Assembly: GCF_900104095.1 (NCBI RefSeq)
Contig: NZ_FNJO01000020.1
Coordinates: forward strand, 1 to 64,000
Source of the DNA: Ralstonia sp. 25mfcol4.1
GTDB taxonomy: Bacteria > Pseudomonadota > Gammaproteobacteria > Burkholderiales > Burkholderiaceae
Length of the DNA stretch: 64,000 bases
Direction of reading: 5' to 3'
In this document: positions 59,729 through 64,000 of the stretch, in pieces
Position numbering within the stretch: the stretch's first letter is position 1
Layout of the letters: each line of letters opens with the position of its first letter
Position numbers and translations under genes: made by a program
The notes under the pieces: model-generated
The model's database searches: none
Seen by the model: the letters and a program-made list of their open reading frames with translations, nothing else
Told to the model about the DNA's origin: nothing

Positions 59729-59769
59729 TTGCCTGCCACTACGCAAGCGTCATGCCATGCTCGTTGCGG

Positions 59770-59785
59770 TGCACAAACCGTGCGG
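59770..59785 (-). promoter_or_regulatory. Weak sigma-54-like promoter for the nrtA leader
   Basis: On the minus strand, CCGCACG, GTTT, GTGCA. The -12 GC and the spacing are right, but the -24 reads CG rather than GG. If used, the RNA would start near 59759, just before hairpin 1. A GCAC/GTGC dyad here is an alternative explanation. Confidence 0.3.
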
Positions 59786-60087
59786 CCGGCGGCGCTTTTC
59801 ACCAGGCAGAGGCGCCACGCTTAGGGACGGTGCGCGGCGGAGCTGGCGGCGTGGACCGGCGGCTCGGACGAAAGGCTCGAAATCGTGCGCGGAAGGGGTT
59901 GGAAAACAGTGCGGGTGGCGGGAGTGGTGCAGCGCAGGCCCGTGCATGCACCGGGCTGGCGTGAAGGTGTCGCGAGCGTGGCGCGCCCAGGCAAGCGGGG
60001 GCTGTGCGAGCGAGGCCGACGGCGGGCGCGGGCGCCAGCGGGTATCGGGGCGTTGACGGGATGACGGAGTCGAGGCGGCCGGTGCCG

Positions 60088-60723
60088 TCAGCCCATCACG
60101 TCGATCACGCGCTGGGCGGCTTCCACGAGCTTGATGCCGCGCTCCATCGCCATCGAACGGAGCCGCTTGTAGGCCTCGTCCTCGGCGATACTGCGCGACT
60201 CCATCAGCAGGCCCTTGGCGCGCTCCACGATCTTGCGCTCGGCCAGCTTGAGCTTGGTGGCGTCCAGTTCGGCGCGCAGCTGCTGGTCGAGTTCGAACCT
60301 CGCATAGGCCACGTCCAGCACGGTCTTGACGCGCTCGGCGCGCAGGCCGTCGACGATATAGGCGGTGATGCCGGCCGACAGCGCGGCCTTGATGCGCTGG
60401 GAATCGTCGTTGTCGGTGAACAGCACGATCGGGCGCGGTGCGTGCTGGGTGGACACACAGACATGCTCGATGGTGTCGCGGGCGGCCGACTCGGACGCGA
60501 TGATGACCAGGTCGGGCAGCGTGGCCGCGATCACATCGGGCAGCCGCAGGTCGGCGTCCACGGTCTGCACCGTCGTGAAGCCGGCCTGCGCCAATCCGGC
60601 GCGGATTGTCTCCACATTGAGCGGATCGGCGTCGTGCGGGTCGCGCACCAGCAGGATGCTCAGGGTGCGGGAGCCTGCGGCCGGCGGTGGACTGGCAGGT
60701 GGGGGCGAGGTGCGGCGGTTCAT
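60088..60723 (-). CDS. nasT: NasT-like ANTAR-domain response regulator
   Basis: A 211-residue regulator. A Pro-rich start is followed by a receiver-like domain (TLSILLVRDPHDADPLNVETIRAGL...) and the C-terminal ANTAR domain (about 150-208: LKLAERKIVERAKGLLMESRSIAEDEAYKRLRSMAMERGIKLVEAAQRV). ANTAR domains bind paired hexaloop hairpins in RNA and prevent a terminator from forming. The nrtA leader downstream has these parts. NasT is usually controlled by a NasS sensor; none is next to it here. ATG 60723 chosen; the longer frame runs into divergent sequence. Confidence 0.9.
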   Translation of the reverse strand: MNRRTSPPPASPPPAAGSRTLSILLVRDPHDADPLNVETIRAGLAQAGFTTVQTVDADLRLPDVIAATLPDLVIIASESAARDTIEHVCVSTQHAPRPIVLFTDNDDSQRIKAALSAGITAYIVDGLRAERVKTVLDVAYARFELDQQLRAELDATKLKLAERKIVERAKGLLMESRSIAEDEAYKRLRSMAMERGIKLVEAAQRVIDVMG

Positions 60724-60749
60724 GGCGGTCGCTGGGTTGCAGTGCAATA

Positions 60750-60765
60750 TGCAAGATTCGCGCCG
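60750..60765 (-). promoter_or_regulatory. Sigma-54 promoter of nasT
   Basis: On the minus strand, CGGCGCG, AATC, TTGCA. GG and GC are ten bases apart, with two differences from TGGCACG-N4-TTGCA. It lies 27 bp before the nasT ATG. A weak NtrC-like site (GCACC at 60859) lies about 110 bp upstream. Confidence 0.6.
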
Positions 60766-60904
60766 GGGATGCCTCCACTGTATGCCGCCGTACGCCGGGT
60801 GTATGCTTTGCCCCTGCCGCGCCCCCGGTTTCCGCATCGAAACCGGGGCACGCCGAATGCACCGGCGCGGCGTCCCATCAAAAAGAGAAAGCAGGAGAGT
60901 TTGG

Positions 60905-61606
60905 ATGACCGAGTTCGTATTCGCCCCGCAGGCCCCCGTCGGGGTGCCGGTTCGCGGCAGCAGCGCAAGCTTCCCCGTGCGCCGGGTCTATTGCGTGGGC
61001 CGCAATTATGCCGCGCATGCACGTGAAATGGGCTCGGATCCCGACCGCGAACCGCCGTTCTTCTTCTGCAAGCCGTCCGACGCGGTCAGCTACGTGCCCG
61101 ACAACACCGAAGGCACGTTCCCGTACCCGCCGGGCACCGGCAACTGCCACTACGAGGTGGAGCTGGTCGTGGCCATCGGCACGGGCGGCAGGGACATCCC
61201 CGTGGAACAGGCCGCCAGCCATGTCTACGGCTACGCCATCGGCCTGGACATGACGCGCCGCGACCTGCAGAACGAGTCGAAGAAGACCGGCCGTCCCTGG
61301 GAAACCGGCAAGGCGTTCGACAAGTCGGCACCGATCGGCCCGATCGTGCCGGTGTCCGCCATCGGCCACCCCGAAAAGGGCGCGGTGACGCTGGCCGTGA
61401 ACGGCGTGGAAAAACAGCGCGGCGACCTGTCGGACCTGATCTGGTCGGTGCCCGAAATGGTGTCGTACCTGTCCAGGCTGTTCGAACTGCAGCCGGGCGA
61501 CCTGATCTACAGCGGCACGCCCGAAGGCGTGGGCCCGGTGGTCAAGGGCGACGTCATGCAGTGCCACGTGGCCGGCGTGGGCGACCTGACCGTCAAGGTG
61601 GTCTGA
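60905..61606 (+). CDS. Fumarylacetoacetate hydrolase-family protein
   Basis: A 233-residue FAH-fold protein. VYCVGRNYAAHAREMG near 29-44, FFFCKPSDAV, HYEVELVVAIG (metal-binding Glu residues) and YSGTPEGVGPVVKGD are all present. Proteins of this length include fumarylpyruvate hydrolase (gentisate pathway) and acylpyruvases. A zeta-class GST gene begins 4 bp after its stop, the pairing seen in gentisate or homogentisate ring-fission pathways, so cleavage of a fumaryl- compound is likely. AGGAGAG precedes ATG 60905. Confidence 0.85.
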   Translation: MTEFVFAPQAPVGVPVRGSSASFPVRRVYCVGRNYAAHAREMGSDPDREPPFFFCKPSDAVSYVPDNTEGTFPYPPGTGNCHYEVELVVAIGTGGRDIPVEQAASHVYGYAIGLDMTRRDLQNESKKTGRPWETGKAFDKSAPIGPIVPVSAIGHPEKGAVTLAVNGVEKQRGDLSDLIWSVPEMVSYLSRLFELQPGDLIYSGTPEGVGPVVKGDVMQCHVAGVGDLTVKVV

Positions 61607-61610
61607 CGCC

Positions 61611-62258
61611 ATGCTCGCGCTCCACAGCTACTTCCGCAGCTCGGCCTCGTTTCGCGTACGCATTGCCCTGAACCTGAAGGGGCTGCCCTACGACTACAAG
61701 GGCGTGCACCTGCTCAAGGACGGCGGCATGCAGCTGAAGCCCGAGTACCGCGCGCTGAACGCCGACGGCGTAGTGCCGACGCTGGTGGTCGACGGCCGTC
61801 CGCTGATCCAGTCGATGGCCATCATCGAGTACCTCGACGAGACCCATCCCGAGCCGGCGCTGCTGCCGAAAGACCCGTTCGAGCGCGCCGTGGTGCGCGG
61901 CCTGGCCCAGGAAATCGCCTGCGAGATCCATCCGCTGAACAACCTGCGCGTGCTGAAGTACCTGAAGCACGAACTGAAGGTGCCGGATGAGGCCAAGGAC
62001 GCCTGGTACCGGCACTGGATCGAGCAGGGCTTCGCCTCGCTGGAGATCAACCTGCAGCAGCTGGGCCACGTGGGCCGCTACGCATTTGGCGATACGCCGA
62101 CGCTGGTGGACCTGTGCCTGGTGCCGCAGGTGTTCAACTCGCAGCGATTCAACGTGGACCTGACCCCGTTCCCGACCATCGCGAAGATCCACGCCAACTG
62201 CATGGAACTCGAGGCGTTCCAGAAGGCGGCACCGGCGGCGCAGCCGGATAGCGAGTAG
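61611..62258 (+). CDS. maiA: Zeta-class GST: maleylacetoacetate or maleylpyruvate isomerase
   Basis: A 215-residue glutathione transferase of zeta class. SYFRSSASFRVRIALNLKG near 7-25 is the SSCS-type active-site motif (with Ala in place of the Cys), and GVVPTLVVDGRPLIQSMAIIEYL is the glutathione-binding thioredoxin region; CEIHPLNNLRVLKYL follows. It isomerises maleylacetoacetate or maleylpyruvate to the fumaryl form with glutathione, giving the substrate for the hydrolase encoded just upstream. The choice between the two substrates is open. Confidence 0.88.
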   Translation: MLALHSYFRSSASFRVRIALNLKGLPYDYKGVHLLKDGGMQLKPEYRALNADGVVPTLVVDGRPLIQSMAIIEYLDETHPEPALLPKDPFERAVVRGLAQEIACEIHPLNNLRVLKYLKHELKVPDEAKDAWYRHWIEQGFASLEINLQQLGHVGRYAFGDTPTLVDLCLVPQVFNSQRFNVDLTPFPTIAKIHANCMELEAFQKAAPAAQPDSE

Positions 62259-62281
62259 GTCTCGGCGATTCGGTTGCCAGA

Positions 62282-62317
62282 AAGAAAAACCCCGGCAGCG
62301 ATGCCGGGGTTTTTCTT
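62282..62317. terminator. Bidirectional terminator between maiA and ftsY
   Basis: AAGAAAAACCCCGGC (62282-62296) pairs perfectly with the complement (62303-62317) around a 6-nt loop. The A/T-rich outer half gives a U-run on either strand for the convergent genes. Confidence 0.92.
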
Positions 62318-62351
62318 GGGCGATCGGTCGTGCCGGATTGCCGCCTGGGTA

Positions 62352-63623
62352 TCAGCCCAGCAGCGCCTCCGCAAACTCCTCGGCCTTGAACGGCTGCAGG
62401 TCTTCCACCTTCTCGCCCACGCCGATGAAGTACACCGGCACCGGGCGCTGGCGGGCGATGGCGGCCAGGATGCCGCCCTTGGCCGTGCCGTCGAGCTTGG
62501 TCACGATCAGGCCGGTCAGGCCCAGCGCGTCGTCGAAGGCGCGGGTTTGTGCGAGGGCGTTCTGGCCCGTGTTGGCGTCGATCACCAGCAGGCATTCGTG
62601 CGGGGCCGTGGGCATGGCCTTGCCGATCACGCGCTTGACCTTCTTGAGTTCTTCCATCAGGTGCAGCTGCGTGGGCAGGCGGCCGGCGGTGTCGGCCATC
62701 ACGATGTCGATCTTGCGGGCGCGGGCGGCGTTCACGGCGTCGAAGATCACGGCGGCCGGGTCGCCGCTTTCCTGGGCCACCACGGTCACGTTGTTGCGCT
62801 CGCCCCAGATGGTCAGCTGTTCGCGCGCGGCGGCGCGGAACGTGTCGCCAGCGGCCAGCAGCACCGACTGGTGGTAGCTCTGGAAGTGCTTGCAGAGCTT
62901 GCCGATGCTGGTGGTCTTGCCCGCGCCGTTCACGCCGGCGATCATCATCACCAGCGGCTGTTCGCGGCCCAGCTCCATGGTCTTTTCCAGCGGCTTGAGC
63001 AACTGGACCAGCAGATCCTTCAGCGCGGCCTTGACGCCTTCGGCGGTCTCGATGCGATCGCTCTTGACGCGGCGGCGCAGTTCGCCGAGCAGGTACTCGG
63101 TGGCTTCGACGCCGGCATCCGACATCAGCAGCGCGGTTTCCAGTTCCTCGAACAGGGCCTCGTCGACCTTCACGCCGACGAACAGCACGCCGATGTTGCG
63201 GCTGGTCTTCGACAGGCCGGCCTTCAGGCGCGACATCCAGCCGCGCTTGGCCTCGGCCGTCTGCGCGGGCGGCGGCACCAGTTCCAATTCCTCGACCACG
63301 GGCGGCTCGTAGGCAACCGGGGCGGGCGGGGGCGGCGGCACCTGGGCCGGGACCGGCACCGGGACCGGCACCGGCACGGGCGCCGGGACGGGAACAGGAG
63401 CCGGGGCGGGCGCGGGCATCGGCACGGGGACCGGGACCGGAACGGGAACGGGCACCGGCACGGGTGCCGGAGCAGGAGCAGGAGCCGGGGCGGGAAGCGG
63501 TGCGGGCGCAGGCGCCGGCGAGGGGGCCGGCGCGGGCGAGGGCGCGGGCGAAGGCGCAGCCGCCGGCGGCTCGACGGGCGCGGGAGCCGGCTCGGCCTTG
63601 CGCTTCTTCCAGAAACTAAACAT
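62352..63623 (-). CDS. ftsY: Signal recognition particle receptor FtsY with Pro/Ala/Val-rich N-domain
   Basis: A 423-residue SRP GTPase. Residues 1-11 (MFSFWKKRKAE) are basic; about 12-110 is low-complexity Pro-Ala, then Pro-Val dipeptides, where other FtsY proteins have an acidic A domain. The N and G domains follow: IGVLFVGVKVDEALFEELETALLMSD, G1 GVNGAGKTTS, GDTFRAAAREQL, DTAGRLPTQ, TKLDGTAKGG and FIGVGEKVEDLQPF. It docks ribosome-SRP complexes at the membrane. ATG 63623 is the natural start; a longer frame overlaps the divergent peptidase. Confidence 0.93.
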   Translation of the reverse strand: MFSFWKKRKAEPAPAPVEPPAAAPSPAPSPAPAPSPAPAPAPLPAPAPAPAPAPVPVPVPVPVPVPVPMPAPAPAPVPVPAPVPVPVPVPVPAQVPPPPPAPVAYEPPVVEELELVPPPAQTAEAKRGWMSRLKAGLSKTSRNIGVLFVGVKVDEALFEELETALLMSDAGVEATEYLLGELRRRVKSDRIETAEGVKAALKDLLVQLLKPLEKTMELGREQPLVMMIAGVNGAGKTTSIGKLCKHFQSYHQSVLLAAGDTFRAAAREQLTIWGERNNVTVVAQESGDPAAVIFDAVNAARARKIDIVMADTAGRLPTQLHLMEELKKVKRVIGKAMPTAPHECLLVIDANTGQNALAQTRAFDDALGLTGLIVTKLDGTAKGGILAAIARQRPVPVYFIGVGEKVEDLQPFKAEEFAEALLG

Positions 63624-63683
63624 TGGGAAAGGGGTCAATACCCCGGTAGAATCAATCGCCAAAATTCTAGCAGACGGGGTCGC

Positions 63684-64000
63684 ATGAACCATTGCGCTGA
63701 CTTGTCCCAGGCGGGCGCCGCCCGCATTGCATCGCCGTCCACCGGCACCGCCAGGTTCTCGCGGCGCCTTCTTTCCACCCTGATCGTCGCCTCGCTTGCC
63801 GGCCCGCTGGCGGGCACCGCCTGGGCGCAGGCCAAGGGAGAGACCGCCCGGGCAACCACCCCGCAGGGGCCGCCCTCCGGCATGGCCACGGCCGGCCAGG
63901 TGGGCCAGAGCGAGGCCGGCACCACGGAATTCCGGCTGTCCAACGGCATGCGCGTGATCGTCAAGGAAGACCATCGCGCGCCCACGGTGGCGCACCAGAT
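63684..64000 (+). CDS. M16-family (insulinase-like) zinc peptidase, N-terminal part
   Basis: Only the first 105 residues are inside the window. A signal peptide with basic start (about 25-49: FSRRLLSTLIVASLAGPLAGTAWAQ) is followed by a Gly/Pro-rich linker and FRLSNGMRVIVKEDHRAPTVAHQ, the opening strand of M16 peptidases. The HxxEH zinc site must lie beyond the end. Divergent from ftsY with 60 bp between. In proteobacteria such periplasmic M16 peptidases often lie beside ftsY, usually as a pair. Confidence 0.85.
   Translation, partial: MNHCADLSQAGAARIASPSTGTARFSRRLLSTLIVASLAGPLAGTAWAQAKGETARATTPQGPPSGMATAGQVGQSEAGTTEFRLSNGMRVIVKEDHRAPTVAHQ

Larger units (their letters stand above)
59636..60087. 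other. Upstream part of the nrtA leader region
   Basis: Roughly 450 bp between nasT and the attenuator. It holds the two hexaloop hairpins (59650-59669 and 59715-59728) and a possible promoter (59770-59785). From 59786 to 60087 I see nothing distinct; the frames there are compositional. Confidence 0.6.

Noticed and set aside
63331..63590. Sequencing artefact or phase-variable tract in ftsY
   Set aside because: The frame stays open through the Pro-rich repeat and joins a complete FtsY core, so it is reported as coding; homopolymer runs that would suggest phase variation are absent.

Overview
The window looks like part of the main chromosome of a Burkholderiaceae beta-proteobacterium, most likely Cupriavidus or a close Ralstonia relative. 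I base this on the very high G+C coding sequence, the Acidithiobacillus/beta-proteobacterial type of GshA, a solitary TctC/Bug binding protein, the three-gene EIIA(Man)-HPr-EI phosphotransferase set, and a gene order (gshAB-pts-bfd/bfr-ctpA-gpmA-secB-gpsA-cox operon-rpoH) that I remember from Cupriavidus chromosome 1. No database search was possible, so the genus is an inference.

Layout. 1-326: right end of an IS3-family element. 510-2595: a LivF-type ABC ATPase and a PaaK-like ligase, probably the tail of a transport/catabolic operon. 2628-8297 (minus): YbaN, nitronate monooxygenase, the dacC-ybeD-rlmI group, a hydrolase and a 2Fe-2S ferredoxin. 8649-13541: a C4-dicarboxylate module, dctA with a near-perfect sigma-54 promoter, then dctB and dctD. 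13608-22502: aromatic amino acid lyase, UvrD-like helicase, two thioredoxin-fold proteins, a lipoprotein, LysE exporter, a proline-rich micro-ORF, comM and ubiK. 22599-25885: a nitrogen-scavenging operon (TorF porin, glnK, amtB) with a sigma-54 promoter and two NtrC-like sites.

25886-31319: a possible small RNA gene, glutathione synthesis (gshA, gshB) and a regulatory PTS (EIIA-HPr-EI). 31459-32499: bfd and bfr iron storage genes behind a Fur-like box. 32787-40671: MoeB/ThiF protein, CtpA protease, GpmA, rhodanese, GrxC, SecB, GpsA, Bug protein, TrmL. 40723-42474: ComF and a BioC-like methyltransferase, divergent. 42593-52981: a complete aa3-type cytochrome c oxidase locus (DUF2244, ctaC, ctaD, small assembly protein, ctaG, DUF2970, ctaE, then SURF1, SCO-like, ctaA, ctaB and SCO1), covering subunits, haem A synthesis and copper insertion.

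53111-54142: rpoH behind a perfect CIRCE operator, so HrcA and sigma-32 control appear to be linked. 54401-56416: pirin and YbiB, separated by a 9-bp tandem repeat. 56456-60765 (minus): nasT-nrtA-nrtB-nrtD nitrate uptake; between nasT and nrtA lies what looks like an ANTAR-type antitermination leader, with two hexaloop hairpins of identical loop sequence followed by a U8 terminator. 60905-62258: an FAH-family hydrolase and a zeta-class GST isomerase. 62352-64000: ftsY with an extreme Pro/Ala/Val-rich N-terminal domain, and the divergent start of an M16 peptidase cut by the window end.

Common theme: nitrogen and carbon uptake (dctA, torF-glnK-amtB, nasT-nrt) carries sigma-54 signatures, and several intergenic regions hold well-formed palindromes, terminators and attenuators. 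I saw no tRNA, rRNA, CRISPR array or prophage.
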